A DNA stretch of 64,000 bases from Paenibacillus tengchongensis. Lineage in GTDB: Bacteria > Bacillota > Bacilli > Paenibacillales > Paenibacillaceae. The notes beneath the pieces were generated by a model that saw nothing but the letters and a program-made list of their open reading frames with translations, did no database searches and was not told the origin of the DNA. Every line of letters starts with the position of its first letter. The stretch's first letter is position 1. The stretch lies in assembly GCF_008973665.1 (NCBI RefSeq), contig NZ_WACP01000015.1, forward strand, positions 118,390 through 182,389. The letters are read 5' to 3'. Positions 33,859 to 42,523 of the stretch are shown in pieces. The position numbers were made by a program, and so were the translations under genes.

Positions 33859-34797
33859 TTACTTCGCCGCCGGACTCTTCAGCTTGCGGTTCTTCTTGCG
33901 CGTCTCCGAGACGGCATAGACCAGCAGGCCGATTACAGTAGCCACATATGGCAGGGTTCCGATCAGCTCGGCCGGAATCTTCAGCACCTGCAGCGCATTC
34001 GCCAGCGCATCAGCGGCGCCGAAGAGCAGCGAGGTAAGCGCGGTACCGGCCGTCGTGCTGCGGCCCATCGACTCGGCGGCAATGGCGATCCAGCCTCTGC
34101 CCGCCACCATGTCGCGTGTAAACAGCGACAGGTAGCCCATCGACATGTAGGCGCCGCCGAGTCCGGCGAAGAAGCCGCTTAGCAGCAGGGCGGTATACTG
34201 GATCTTGATGACGCTGACGCCGACCGACTGCGCGGCATGCGGATTCTCGCCGACCGAGCGGATGCGCAGGCCCAGCGGTGTGCGGTTCAGCAGATAATAT
34301 ACGGCGAACACGGCGATGATAGAGAAGTAGGTCAGGATATGATGGCCCGACAGAATCGGCCCGAGCACCGGAATATCCTTCAGCAGCGGAATGTCGACGC
34401 TCGGCAGCACCTTGCTCGCCAGGGAAGTGGACGAACCCTTGTCCCCGCTCAGGAGATACAGAATAAAGACCGTTCCCCCGGAAGCGAACATGTTAATGGC
34501 TACGCCGCCGAGAATAATATGCGTTTTGAATTTCAGGGTAAAGAAAGCCAGGATGCCGGCAATCAGCGTACCCGCCAGCGCAGCACCCAGCAGACCGACC
34601 CATGCGCTGTGCGTATAGGCACTCACAATAACCCCGGTCAGGGCGGAGACGAGCATGATGCCTTCCATCCCGATATTGATAATCCCCGCCCGGTTCGAGA
34701 TCAGCGCACCCAGTGCCGCGAACAGGATTGGCGTCGTCACCCGCAGCACAGAGAAAGCGAAATCCGTCGTAAAAATAACATCAAAGAGACTGTTCAT
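33859..34797 (-). CDS. BMP-type nucleoside ABC permease (NupQ-like)
   Basis: 312 residues, eight to nine membrane segments, BPD_transp_2 family. The segment FAALGALISNRAGIINIGMEGIML is typical of the NupQ/YufQ half of guanosine-type importers. It overlaps the preceding permease stop by 4 bases (ATGA). It ends in a basic tail RKKNRKLKSPAAK. It forms the membrane channel with the other permease. Confidence 0.92.
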   Translation of the reverse strand: MNSLFDVIFTTDFAFSVLRVTTPILFAALGALISNRAGIINIGMEGIMLVSALTGVIVSAYTHSAWVGLLGAALAGTLIAGILAFFTLKFKTHIILGGVAINMFASGGTVFILYLLSGDKGSSTSLASKVLPSVDIPLLKDIPVLGPILSGHHILTYFSIIAVFAVYYLLNRTPLGLRIRSVGENPHAAQSVGVSVIKIQYTALLLSGFFAGLGGAYMSMGYLSLFTRDMVAGRGWIAIAAESMGRSTTAGTALTSLLFGAADALANALQVLKIPAELIGTLPYVATVIGLLVYAVSETRKKNRKLKSPAAK

Positions 34798-35846
34798 GCG
34801 TTAGCCTTCGCCTCCTTCAGCAGCATGCGGTTCTTCCAGAACTTCAGGAACTGTTCCGCAGAAATCAGCAGGATAATAACGGCCTGGATGATCGAAATCA
34901 TCTCCGAAGGCACATCCGACAGGCGGGCCATCATATCGGCGCCGATGCGGATGTAGGCCAGAAACAGCGCCGAAGCGATGACCGACAGCGGATTATTCTT
35001 GGCCAGCATCGCCACCAGCGCCCCGTCCAGGCCGTAGCCCGGCAGCGCCGTCCACTGGAAGCGGTTATACATGCCGAGCACCTCGACCGAGCCGCCCATC
35101 CCGGCGATAAAGCCGGCGATCAGATGGACCAGAATAATGACTTTGGCAGTTTTCATCCCCGAATAACGGGCAAATTCCCGGTTGATGCCGGTCATCCGCA
35201 GCTCATAGCCCCATTTGGTTTTGTAGAGGAACAGATGGGCAAGTACGATCAGTGCCAGAACGATAATCAGACCGGTGTGGATACGGGTGCCCGGGAGAAT
35301 CTTCGCCAGACGCGCCGTTTCTTCGAACTTAAAGGACACATTGGCAAAAGCCTTCGCATCGCGCAGATGATAATTCAGCAGGTACAGGCCGATGCCGAAC
35401 AGGATATTGTTGAACATCAGCGAGGTGACCAGCTCATTGGCATTCCACTTCGCTTTGAGAATACCGGGAATGGCCGACAGCAGCGCCCCGACCAGCGAGC
35501 CGGCAAGAATCGCCACCACCGGGTGCAGCCAGCCGCCCAGCGTAGTCAGGTGAATGGCCAGTATGGAAGCCACCACGCCCGAGAAATAAAAGATCCCCTC
35601 CGCGCCCAGATTGAACATATTGGCCCGGAACAGCAGCGACACGGCCAGGCCGGTGAACATCAGCGGAATTGCCATCTCAATGACATTGCCGATATGGCCC
35701 AGGGTCGACAGCGGCTCCCACAGGAAGATGCCGATGGTCTTCACCGGCTGCTCGCTGACCAGCGATATAATCAGAAAAGCGATGACCAGCGCAATCAGAA
35801 TGACCGCCGTTGTGCGGATCGCTTCGAAATATTTAACTTTAAACAT
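34794..35846 (-). CDS. BMP-type nucleoside ABC permease (NupP-like)
   Basis: 350 residues, BPD_transp_2 family, with eight to ten membrane segments and the conserved LLFRANMFNLGAEGIFYFSG stretch that corresponds to the NupP/YufP half. Its ATG lies within the end of the ATPase gene (8-base overlap), and its stop overlaps the next permease start, so all three are translationally coupled. Confidence 0.92.
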   Translation of the reverse strand: MFKVKYFEAIRTTAVILIALVIAFLIISLVSEQPVKTIGIFLWEPLSTLGHIGNVIEMAIPLMFTGLAVSLLFRANMFNLGAEGIFYFSGVVASILAIHLTTLGGWLHPVVAILAGSLVGALLSAIPGILKAKWNANELVTSLMFNNILFGIGLYLLNYHLRDAKAFANVSFKFEETARLAKILPGTRIHTGLIIVLALIVLAHLFLYKTKWGYELRMTGINREFARYSGMKTAKVIILVHLIAGFIAGMGGSVEVLGMYNRFQWTALPGYGLDGALVAMLAKNNPLSVIASALFLAYIRIGADMMARLSDVPSEMISIIQAVIILLISAEQFLKFWKNRMLLKEAKANA

Positions 35847-37401
35847 GTTCGGCGGCCCTCCCGCTCGGCAGCTTGTCCTGCCGTTTGATGCCCAGCATAT
35901 ACAGTCCCAGCTCCTCTTCGCTCACCCTGGACGGCTCCTCGAAGCAGGCCACGATCTGTCCTTCATACATGACCAGCAGCCGGTCGCTCAGCTCCAGAAT
36001 TTCATTCAGATCCGCCGACACCAGCACGGTGGCGCAGCCATTCCCGCGCAGCTCCAGCAGCTTCTGGTGAATGAACTGGGCAGCGCCGATGTCGACGCCG
36101 CGCGTCGGCTGCTCGGCAATCAGCAGCTGCGGGCCGGTGGAGCACTCGCGCGCCACCACCACCTTCTGCATGTTGCCGCCGGACAGCATGCCAATCGGCT
36201 GGCGGGGTCCCGAGCAGCGCACCTTGAACTCTTCCACCAGCGCTGCGGCCAGGCGGGCAATCTTCCCGCCGTTCAGGAACGGCCCCTTATTCAGCTCCTT
36301 GGAGCGGTAGCGGATCGAGATCAGATTGTCGGCAATGCTGGCATCGCCGGCCGATCCCTGACGCATCCGGTCCTCGGGAATATAGGAAACGCCGAGTCCG
36401 CGGATGGCCAGAATATCCGCGGCCAGGATGTCCTGCCCCGCAACCCGGACCGCACCGCTGCTGAGCACACCGCTCAGCCCGCCGGTCAGGGCATGAATCA
36501 GCTCGGTCTGACCGTTGCCCTCCACGCCGGCGATGCCGACGATCTGCCCCGCCTGCACCGCGAAGCTGATGTCCGTGAGCAGCGCCTTGCCCAGGCTGTC
36601 CTGCACATTCAGCCTGTCCACAGACAGCACTGCTTCGCCTGCAGACAGGTGCTCCTTATCATATTTCAGCACCACGTCGCGGCCGACCATCAGCCGCGAA
36701 ATCTCCTGCTCGCTGACCTCGCTGACGGCGAAAACGCCCTCGCTGCGTCCGCCGCGCAGGATCGTGATCCGGTCGCAGATCGCTTTGACTTCCTTCAGCT
36801 TGTGTGAGATAAAGACAATCGTGTGGCCCTGCGTTTTGAGCTGCTGCAGCTCATGGAACAGCTCCTCTGTCTCCTGCGGGGTCAGCACAGCCGTAGGCTC
36901 ATCGAGAATGAGGATTTTGGCCCCGCGCAGCAGCGCCTTGAGAATCTCCACCTTCTGCTTCATCCCGACGGTCAGATCTTCGACCTTCGCCTTGGCGTTG
37001 ACGGCCAGGTTGTACTTCCGCGCCGTCTCCTCCGTCAGGCGCACGGCTTCAGCATAGTTAAAGCTGGTGCCCTTGCGCGGCTCCATGCCCAGCACCATGT
37101 TCTCCGCTACCGTAAAGGACGGCACCAGCATGAAATGCTGATGGACCATCCCGATGCCCCGGTCAATCGCATCCTGCGGCGACTGGAGCTTGACCCGTTC
37201 GCCCCGGATGAGGATTTCGCCGTCGCTCGGCTCCTCCATCCCGAACATGATTTTCATCAGCGTCGATTTGCCGGCCCCGTTCTCTCCCGCAATGGCATGA
37301 ATCTCGCCCTCGCGCAGCGAGAACTGCACATCCTGATTGGCGACTACGCCGTTCGGATATACCTTGGTGATGCCCCGCATTTCCAGCAGAGCGTTTTGCA
37401 T
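35839..37401 (-). CDS. BMP-type nucleoside ABC ATPase with two ATPase domains (NupO-like)
   Basis: 520 residues, two fused ATPase domains as in RbsA/NupO. The first has Walker A GENGAGKSTLMKI, signature LTVGMKQKVEILKAL and Walker B ILILDEPTAVLTP. The second has Walker A-like GVEGNGQTELIHAL (Lys replaced, usual for the degenerate second domain), signature LSGGNMQKVVVAREC and LLIAEQPTRGVDIGA. It energises uptake of nucleosides with the two permeases and the BMP lipoprotein. A stem-loop separates it from the lipoprotein gene upstream. Confidence 0.94.
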   Translation of the reverse strand: MQNALLEMRGITKVYPNGVVANQDVQFSLREGEIHAIAGENGAGKSTLMKIMFGMEEPSDGEILIRGERVKLQSPQDAIDRGIGMVHQHFMLVPSFTVAENMVLGMEPRKGTSFNYAEAVRLTEETARKYNLAVNAKAKVEDLTVGMKQKVEILKALLRGAKILILDEPTAVLTPQETEELFHELQQLKTQGHTIVFISHKLKEVKAICDRITILRGGRSEGVFAVSEVSEQEISRLMVGRDVVLKYDKEHLSAGEAVLSVDRLNVQDSLGKALLTDISFAVQAGQIVGIAGVEGNGQTELIHALTGGLSGVLSSGAVRVAGQDILAADILAIRGLGVSYIPEDRMRQGSAGDASIADNLISIRYRSKELNKGPFLNGGKIARLAAALVEEFKVRCSGPRQPIGMLSGGNMQKVVVARECSTGPQLLIAEQPTRGVDIGAAQFIHQKLLELRGNGCATVLVSADLNEILELSDRLLVMYEGQIVACFEEPSRVSEEELGLYMLGIKRQDKLPSGRAAEHV

Positions 37402-37443
37402 CGTTCATCAACGCCTTTCCGCATGGTGTGCTTGCAAAAACAG

Positions 37444-37484
37444 GCAGCTGGAATATCCTTCTGGCGAAGAATATCCTCAGCTGC
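37444..37484 (-). promoter_or_regulatory. stem-loop between lipoprotein and ATPase genes
   Basis: GCAGCTGGAATATCC is nearly the reverse complement of GAATATCCTCAGCTGC across a nine-base loop. It sits in the 109-base gap after the BMP lipoprotein gene and probably reduces read-through or protects the upstream mRNA, favouring excess binding protein. Confidence 0.55.
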
Positions 37485-37510
37485 GTATTTGCTTTTCATA
37501 TTTTATTGAA

Positions 37511-38656
37511 TTAAGGCTTAACTGCGTTGCGGATGCCTTCCACTTCGGAGGTTTCCATACCCATCGCGTTGTCGACAGTGATCTCTTTGTTAATCAGCTT
37601 CTGCTTTACTTCTTCCACTTTGGCCTGCAGATCTGCAGGGAACACGCTGCCGTAGATGTCGTTCTCGGCAATGCCGACGCCGTCTTCCACGAAGCCGAGC
37701 ACATCGCGTTTGCCCATTTCAAGCGTGCCATCCTGCAGCTTGGTCACTGCGCCGAGAATGGCGCTGTCGATCTTTTTAATCGCCGAGGTGATGATCAGGT
37801 TGGCCTTCTCGCTGTCCGTATCCTGCAGCAGCAGCGCCTGGTCGGAGTCGACGCCGATGGCGTATTTGGTCTTTTCTTTTGCCGCGTCAAAAATCCCCAG
37901 ACCCGTACCGCCCGCCACGTTAAAGATGACATCCACACCGGAGTTATACTGGATCAGCGACAGCTCCTTGCCTTTGGCCGGATTGACGAAATCGCCTGCG
38001 TAGGATACCGCTACCTTCACGTCAGGGTCAACATACTGCGCTCCCTGAATATAGCCGACGAGGAACGCATTGATGCCCGGAATATCCATCCCGCCGACAA
38101 AACCGATCACATTCTCTGCATTGGCATTCGGCATATCGGACTGCGTCGTAAGTGCCGCTACGGCACCGGCCAGGAACGAAACTTCGTTCGTGGAGTAAGA
38201 CATGTTGTACATATTGGCAGGCGCTTCTTCGATATCCGTGTCATAGTTGATGAACTTCTTGTCCGGATTCGCTTCGGCGGTCATGTTGAACATTTCCGTA
38301 ATTTCTGATCCGCCCGAGATGACGACATCCCAGTCTTCAGCGGCAATATCATTGAACGTAGGCTCCCATTTAGTCTTGTCGGTGCCCATTTCAACGACCT
38401 TCGTTTCTGCACCAAGCTCGCTCTTCACTCTTTCAAGACCTTTGTTTGCCGCATCAAAAAATGATTTATCCCCAAGCGTTCCCGGAATCAGCAGCACGAC
38501 CTTCAGTTTATCGCCGGAAGCCGCATTGCCGCTCTCCGCATCCGCTCCGCTGTTCGCCGAATTTGCCGCATTTCCATTGCTATTGCCGTTGCTTCCGCAA
38601 GCCGTAACCAGTACCATTACCGCAAGTAACAATAAAGCAAGAACGTTCTTTTTCAT
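37511..38656 (-). CDS. BMP-family nucleoside-binding lipoprotein
   Basis: 381 residues. The signal sequence ends in the lipobox VLVTAC, followed by an Asn/Gly/Ser/Ala linker. The family features are LIPGTLGDKSFFDAANKGLE near the N terminus of the mature protein and GFVGGMDIPGINAFLVGYIQGA. BMP/PnrA-type proteins bind purine and other nucleosides. The ATG at 38656 starts the signal sequence; its ribosome site AGGGGTG is about 15 bases away, so weak. It is the first gene of the importer operon and is divergent from an AraC regulator. Confidence 0.92.
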   Translation of the reverse strand: MKKNVLALLLLAVMVLVTACGSNGNSNGNAANSANSGADAESGNAASGDKLKVVLLIPGTLGDKSFFDAANKGLERVKSELGAETKVVEMGTDKTKWEPTFNDIAAEDWDVVISGGSEITEMFNMTAEANPDKKFINYDTDIEEAPANMYNMSYSTNEVSFLAGAVAALTTQSDMPNANAENVIGFVGGMDIPGINAFLVGYIQGAQYVDPDVKVAVSYAGDFVNPAKGKELSLIQYNSGVDVIFNVAGGTGLGIFDAAKEKTKYAIGVDSDQALLLQDTDSEKANLIITSAIKKIDSAILGAVTKLQDGTLEMGKRDVLGFVEDGVGIAENDIYGSVFPADLQAKVEEVKQKLINKEITVDNAMGMETSEVEGIRNAVKP

Positions 38657-38988
38657 CTGTTCAGTTCGCACCCCTGTTTTAGTTTGTTGGACCGCCCCGG
38701 TCTTCCGCAGTCTGTCTCTTAGTTGCACGTTTTGTTCCAGTACGTCAATGTAATTATTTTTCAGCAGATCTAATTAATCTCTGAACAATAGCAAATCACA
38801 ATAAAAAGCAAACATTAAACAGCAAAAATAGGGATTAAACCAGTCAATTTCCGAACGAGATGGCCAGTCAAGTTGCGAATCTTCGGTTTAATTGATACGA
38901 TCATAACAAATAAGTACTTAAAAAATTATATGAATTCGGTCATTTTTTTGCATGATTCGGCTAAAACTAAGCAAACTGGAGGTTCAAC
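38657..38988. other. divergent promoter region between nucleoside operon and AraC gene
   Basis: About 330 AT-rich bases holding both divergent promoters. The notable element is a pair of direct repeats (38840-38855 and 38864-38879). I looked for a purine riboswitch here on the minus strand (GTTTC, CCGTAAAT landmarks) and found none. Confidence 0.6.
38840..38879. promoter_or_regulatory. direct repeats, candidate AraC-family operator
   Basis: CCAGTCAATTTCCGAA (38840-38855) and CCAGTCAAGTTGCGAA (38864-38879) agree at 14 of 16 bases, with starts 24 bases apart. AraC-family dimers bind direct repeats, and the only nearby regulator is the AraC-type gene at 38989. This is the best candidate operator for control of the nucleoside importer. 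Confidence 0.55.
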
Positions 38989-39759
38989 ATGGATCAGGTC
39001 CTATATATTGTAAGAGCTGCGCATGAGGCTAACACCCACATCCCCCGGCATCAGCATGAATGCTTCGAGCTGGTCTATTACATGGAAGGCTTGGGCACCT
39101 GCGGCATTGGACCGCGCAGCTTTCATTTCCGGCCCGGATCATTCGCGCTGATTCCTCCCAACTACAAGCATGACGAGAACCACCAGCCCGTCTCCGAGGT
39201 GTTGTTCGTCGGATTTCACTGCGGCAACGCCCGCATCAACTCCCTTTCCGGGGTATACGAGGACGACAAGGATCAGACGGTGCTGCACACCCTGCTGCGG
39301 ATGCATGAGGAGTTCAAGCGCAAGCGCGACGGCTTCACCGAGCTGCTCAACCTGCAGATGAGCGAGATTACCGTATATCTCCAGCGCCTGCTGGGCGCTT
39401 CCGGGTACCAGTCGCCAGCCGAGGATCAGGTACAGTATGTGCTGAATTACATGGATGAGCATTACCGCCACAAGCTGTCGGTCCAGTCCCTTGCCGATAT
39501 GTCCGGCTACAGCTATGACCGGTTCCGCCATCTGTTCAAGGAACGCTTCGGACACTCGCCGCACCGTTATCTTCTGCTGAAGCGCCTAAATTATGCCAAA
39601 TCGCTGCTGATGCACACCCAGATGCCGGTTGCGGAAATTTCCGCCGCCGCAGGCTTTGTGAATGACGCGCAATTCTGCAATATTTTCAAAAGAGAAATCG
39701 GCCTCTCCCCCCGCAACTTCCGGGTCAGCAGCAAAAATGAAATCAACGAGGTTAAATAA
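38989..39759 (+). CDS. AraC-family regulator with N-terminal cupin
   Basis: 256 residues. The N-terminal cupin domain (about 8-90; HIPRHQHECFELVYYMEG, FHFRPGSFALIPPNYKH) would bind a small ligand. The C-terminal double helix-turn-helix (about 160-252) contains LADMSGYSYDRFRHLFKERFGHSPHRYLL and EISAAAGFVNDAQFCNIFKRE. GGAGGT lies eight bases before the ATG. It is divergent from the nucleoside importer and upstream of the microcompartment genes, so it may link nucleoside supply to expression of either operon. Ligand unknown. Confidence 0.9.
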   Translation: MDQVLYIVRAAHEANTHIPRHQHECFELVYYMEGLGTCGIGPRSFHFRPGSFALIPPNYKHDENHQPVSEVLFVGFHCGNARINSLSGVYEDDKDQTVLHTLLRMHEEFKRKRDGFTELLNLQMSEITVYLQRLLGASGYQSPAEDQVQYVLNYMDEHYRHKLSVQSLADMSGYSYDRFRHLFKERFGHSPHRYLLLKRLNYAKSLLMHTQMPVAEISAAAGFVNDAQFCNIFKREIGLSPRNFRVSSKNEINEVK

Positions 39760-39903
39760 TGTAACATTAATCATTTACTTTATAAGCATTTTATATATAA
39801 TGGAGTATAAACTTGGCCTCGGGCAGAGGTTTCCGTTGATTAACAAAGGTGTTGTGTCACGTTAAGTTACACTATTCTTGATTTTCTGTAGGGAGTGAAC
39901 GTT

Positions 39904-40269
39904 ATGACGCTTGCGCCATTGCTGTCCTCCAACGAGTATAAGAAGAAGCTGTCCCGCTGCTATAACGAGGTTCACAAAGAACTTTACGGCGTAGGAGTCA
40001 CCCAGCTCCGGATTGAGCCGGTCAGCGGCACGATGATTATGTTCCTCGTCAAGCATCAGCGGGTTCCGGCCCTGCGGGCGCTGGAGGACCATTATCCTGA
40101 ATTGAAGCAATCGGTGGATGCCGCACTGCATCAGGAGTTTAAGCGGAGAATCCGGGCACGGCTGGCGGAGGAACTGGAGCTGGAGGTTACCGGAGTGCTG
40201 AGGGATTACGATCCGGAGACAGGCTGGGCCTGCACGGTGGTCATGAGCGAAGCCGGGCCGGAGCAGTGA
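39904..40269 (+). CDS. DUF2294 (YbcI-like) protein
   Basis: 121 residues, soluble, of the DUF2294 family to which Bacillus subtilis YbcI belongs. Landmarks are YNEVHKELYGVGVTQLRIEP, MIMFLVKHQRVPALRALE and GVLRDYDPETGWACTVVM. The biochemical function of this family is not known to me. The ATG at 39904 follows AGGGAG; a GTG at 39895 overlaps that site. Lies just before the microcompartment locus but a terminator separates them. Confidence 0.75.
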   Translation: MTLAPLLSSNEYKKKLSRCYNEVHKELYGVGVTQLRIEPVSGTMIMFLVKHQRVPALRALEDHYPELKQSVDAALHQEFKRRIRARLAEELELEVTGVLRDYDPETGWACTVVMSEAGPEQ

Positions 40270-40287
40270 ATGATGCACAGTTTCACC

Positions 40288-40442
40288 TTGACTTAGAAGG
40301 CATTACACAATTTCATACCCATCTCTCCCCGGATTTATCCTGGGGGAGCTGATCCACCTTAAGGTTCGCCCAATATCTGTTCACAGATTGCAGGAAGCCG
40401 CTTGATGTAGAGGACATCTCTATTTCAGCGGCTTCTTTTTGT
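40288..40442 (+). promoter_or_regulatory. structured leader and terminator upstream of ubiX
   Basis: A good -35 TTGACT (40288-40293) is followed at 17 bases by a poor -10. After it come a strong hairpin (CTCCCC-GGAT-TT-ATCC-GGGGGAG, about 40330-40351), a palindrome ACCTTAAGGT, a small hairpin ATCTG-TTCA-CAGAT, and then a Rho-independent terminator (GAAGCCGCT/AGCGGCTTC at 40394-40435 plus T6). The terminator could simply end the DUF2294 transcript. A promoter before several stems and a terminator, 35 bases before ubiX, also has the form of an attenuator or riboswitch. I could not match it to a known aptamer. Confidence 0.4.
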
Positions 40443-40476
40443 TATACCCCATTATCCGGAAAAGGAGCGCCTGCGC

Positions 40477-41031
40477 ATGAGAATTATTGTGGCGATAACC
40501 GGAGCGAGCGGCTCCATCTACGCCTACTCCATGATCCGCACGCTGCACCAGTTGGGCGCCGAGACCTTTGTCATCTCCACCGCTTCCGGCGAGAAGGTGA
40601 TGCAGTATGAATGCGGCGTTACGCTTCAGGAGCTGGAGCCATACGCCAACGTGCTGGACAACGGCAACCTGTTCGCTTCCGTGGCGAGCGGCTCCTTCAA
40701 GACCGATGGCATGGTCATCCTCCCCTGCTCCATGAACACGCTGGGGGCGATAGCCAACGGGCTCGGCGACACCCTGCTGAGCCGCGCCGCCAGCGTGACG
40801 CTGAAGGAACGGCGCAGGCTGGTGATCGTCCCGCGCGAGACGCCGCTGCATATCATCCACCTGGAGAATATGCTTAAGCTGGCCCGGGCCGGGGCCGATA
40901 TCATGCCCGCTTCGCCGGGATTCTACCACCACCCTACGGAAATCTGGGAGCTGGTGAACTTCATGAATGCCCGTGTGCTCGACGCCCTGGGCGTCGAGCA
41001 TCAATTGATCAAAAGATGGGGTGAACGGTGA
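40477..41031 (+). CDS. ubiX: UbiX-type flavin prenyltransferase
   Basis: 184 residues, UbiX/Pad1 family. It attaches dimethylallyl phosphate to FMN to make prenylated FMN, the cofactor of UbiD-type decarboxylases. Landmarks are the N-terminal Rossmann start IIVAITGASGSIYAYSMI, ASGSFKTDGMVILPCSMNTL, and VPRETPLHIIHLENM followed by ADIMPASPGFYHHP. AAAGGAG lies nine bases before the ATG. It is the first gene of the microcompartment locus, next to ubiD. It shows no encapsulation-type extension, so cofactor synthesis may take place outside the shell. Confidence 0.94.
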   Translation: MRIIVAITGASGSIYAYSMIRTLHQLGAETFVISTASGEKVMQYECGVTLQELEPYANVLDNGNLFASVASGSFKTDGMVILPCSMNTLGAIANGLGDTLLSRAASVTLKERRRLVIVPRETPLHIIHLENMLKLARAGADIMPASPGFYHHPTEIWELVNFMNARVLDALGVEHQLIKRWGER

Positions 41032-41198
41032 TGGCAGATGACAATGCCGGATACAGAGAGGCCACAACTCCGAATCAAACTGTTATCAGACGGGGATTGC
41101 CCGTGTCGGCAAGTCATGCGTGGTGCGGAGCGAATACAAATGACGTCCATCAACATTGTATCGGAGGAGAGGTGCGCCCATGGCTTCCACTAATGTAA
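41031..41198 (+). CDS. possible 55-residue protein between ubiX and ubiD
   Basis: An ATG overlaps the ubiX stop (TGATG), and the frame runs 55 codons to end 18 bases inside ubiD. It contains a Cys/His-rich stretch HAWCGANTNDVHQHC that could bind a metal. It does not resemble BsdD, the small third subunit that accompanies UbiX/UbiD-type phenolic acid decarboxylases. The 148-base gap between ubiX and ubiD needs some explanation, and translational coupling would provide one, but it may be chance. Confidence 0.3.
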   Translation: MADDNAGYREATTPNQTVIRRGLPVSASHAWCGANTNDVHQHCIGGEVRPWLPLM

Positions 41199-42523
41199 GA
41201 CAGCTGCTGGCCTGCTGGGAACGCAGCGGCAAGCTGCTGCGCATCCGGCGCGAGGTCAGCCCGCATTTCGAGCTGGGCGCAGTCGTCAAAGCGGTCAAGG
41301 GCCGGCAGCCGCTGCTGTTCGAGAAGGTCCGGGATTACAGCATGCCGATGGCAGTCGGCCTCGGCGGGTCCAAGGAGCTGATTGCCGAGAGCATGGATAT
41401 GGAGCCCGCAGACCTGCTCCCCCGGCTGATCGCCGCCATCGTCCAGCCGCTGCCGACGATAGAGGCGCAGCGGGCTCCGGTTCACGAGAATGTGCTTACC
41501 GGAAGAATTAACTTGAAGAACCTGTTCCCGGTCTGCACCTATCATGCCGAGGACAGCGGCGCTTATTATGTATCCGGGGTGATGGTCGTCAAGGACCGGG
41601 ACGGGCGCAAGCGCTACACCTCCATCCGGCGGATGCAGCTGCTTGAGGGCAACCGCACTGGCATACTCATCTCCTCCCCCGAGCTGTTCGGGCAATTCCG
41701 GGAGATGGAGGAACGCGGCGAACCGATGGAAGCGGCCTTCATGTTCGGCATCGTGCCGGCCGTGGTGCTGGCTTCGCAGATTAGCACCCATCTCTTCCAC
41801 GCGGATAAGCTGGAGGTCGCTTCCGCCCTGCTCGGCCAGCCGCTTCCGGTCGTCCGTTGCAAGACCGTCGGCCTTGAAGTGCTGGCCGAAGCCGAGGTGG
41901 TGTTCGAAGGCCGGATTCTCCCCGGCATCCGCGAACCGGAAGGCCCCTTCGGCGAGCTGGGCGGCTACTATGGCCCGCTTACAGAGCAGCCGGTTGTCGA
42001 GATTTCGGCTGTCACCTTCCGCAATGATCCGGTCTGGCAGACCATTCTGCCTGCCAGCTACGAGGAGAAGGTGCCGATGGCCATCTCGCGCGAGATTGCG
42101 CTGCTCAGCTCGGTCCGCCAGGTCGTTCCCGGCGTACAGGATGTGCATGTCACCCTCGGCGGCGTCGGCCGTTATCATGCGGTCATCCGCATCCGCAAGG
42201 TCCAGGAGGGTGACGGCAAAACCGCTCTCCTCGCCGCCTTCGCCGGCGACAAGGACCTCAAGCATGTGGTCGTCGTCGACGAGGACGTCGACATCCACAG
42301 TCCGCTCGATGTCGAATGGGCGATCGCGACCCGCGTGCAGGCGGACCTGGACATCTTCATCGTCCCCGGCGCCAAAGGCTCGCCGCTTGAACCGTCGCAC
42401 AACCTGCGCGGCGTGAGCGCCAAAATGGGCATCGACGCCACCGTCCCGCTGGCGGAGAAGGCGGCTTACCGCCGCACGCACATCCCCGGCCAGGATGAGA
42501 TTGATCTGGCCCGGTATGTGTAG
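41180..42523 (+). CDS. UbiD-family prenyl-FMN decarboxylase
   Basis: 447 residues, UbiD family (non-oxidative, prenylated-FMN-dependent (de)carboxylase of unsaturated or aromatic acids). Family landmarks are YYVSGVMVVKDRDGRKRYTS, the metal/FMN region around MFGIVPAVVLASQIS, and the signature REPEGPFGELGGYYGP. The ATG at 41180 follows GGAGGAGAGG. The natural substrate cannot be read from sequence; phenolic acids are common, but the context here (amidohydrolases, nucleoside import) suggests an N-heterocyclic carboxylate. Near-perfect pairing with ubiX implies a functional cofactor supply. Confidence 0.93.
   Translation: MASTNVRQLLACWERSGKLLRIRREVSPHFELGAVVKAVKGRQPLLFEKVRDYSMPMAVGLGGSKELIAESMDMEPADLLPRLIAAIVQPLPTIEAQRAPVHENVLTGRINLKNLFPVCTYHAEDSGAYYVSGVMVVKDRDGRKRYTSIRRMQLLEGNRTGILISSPELFGQFREMEERGEPMEAAFMFGIVPAVVLASQISTHLFHADKLEVASALLGQPLPVVRCKTVGLEVLAEAEVVFEGRILPGIREPEGPFGELGGYYGPLTEQPVVEISAVTFRNDPVWQTILPASYEEKVPMAISREIALLSSVRQVVPGVQDVHVTLGGVGRYHAVIRIRKVQEGDGKTALLAAFAGDKDLKHVVVVDEDVDIHSPLDVEWAIATRVQADLDIFIVPGAKGSPLEPSHNLRGVSAKMGIDATVPLAEKAAYRRTHIPGQDEIDLARYV

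Noticed and set aside
38657..38988. Purine riboswitch before the nucleoside importer
   Set aside because: None of the aptamer landmarks found at 56238-56310 occurs here on the minus strand.
40477..42523. UbiX/UbiD as a plain phenolic-acid decarboxylase operon
   Set aside because: Not excluded, but the usual small third subunit is absent and the genes lead directly into shell genes, so I treat them as part of the microcompartment locus.
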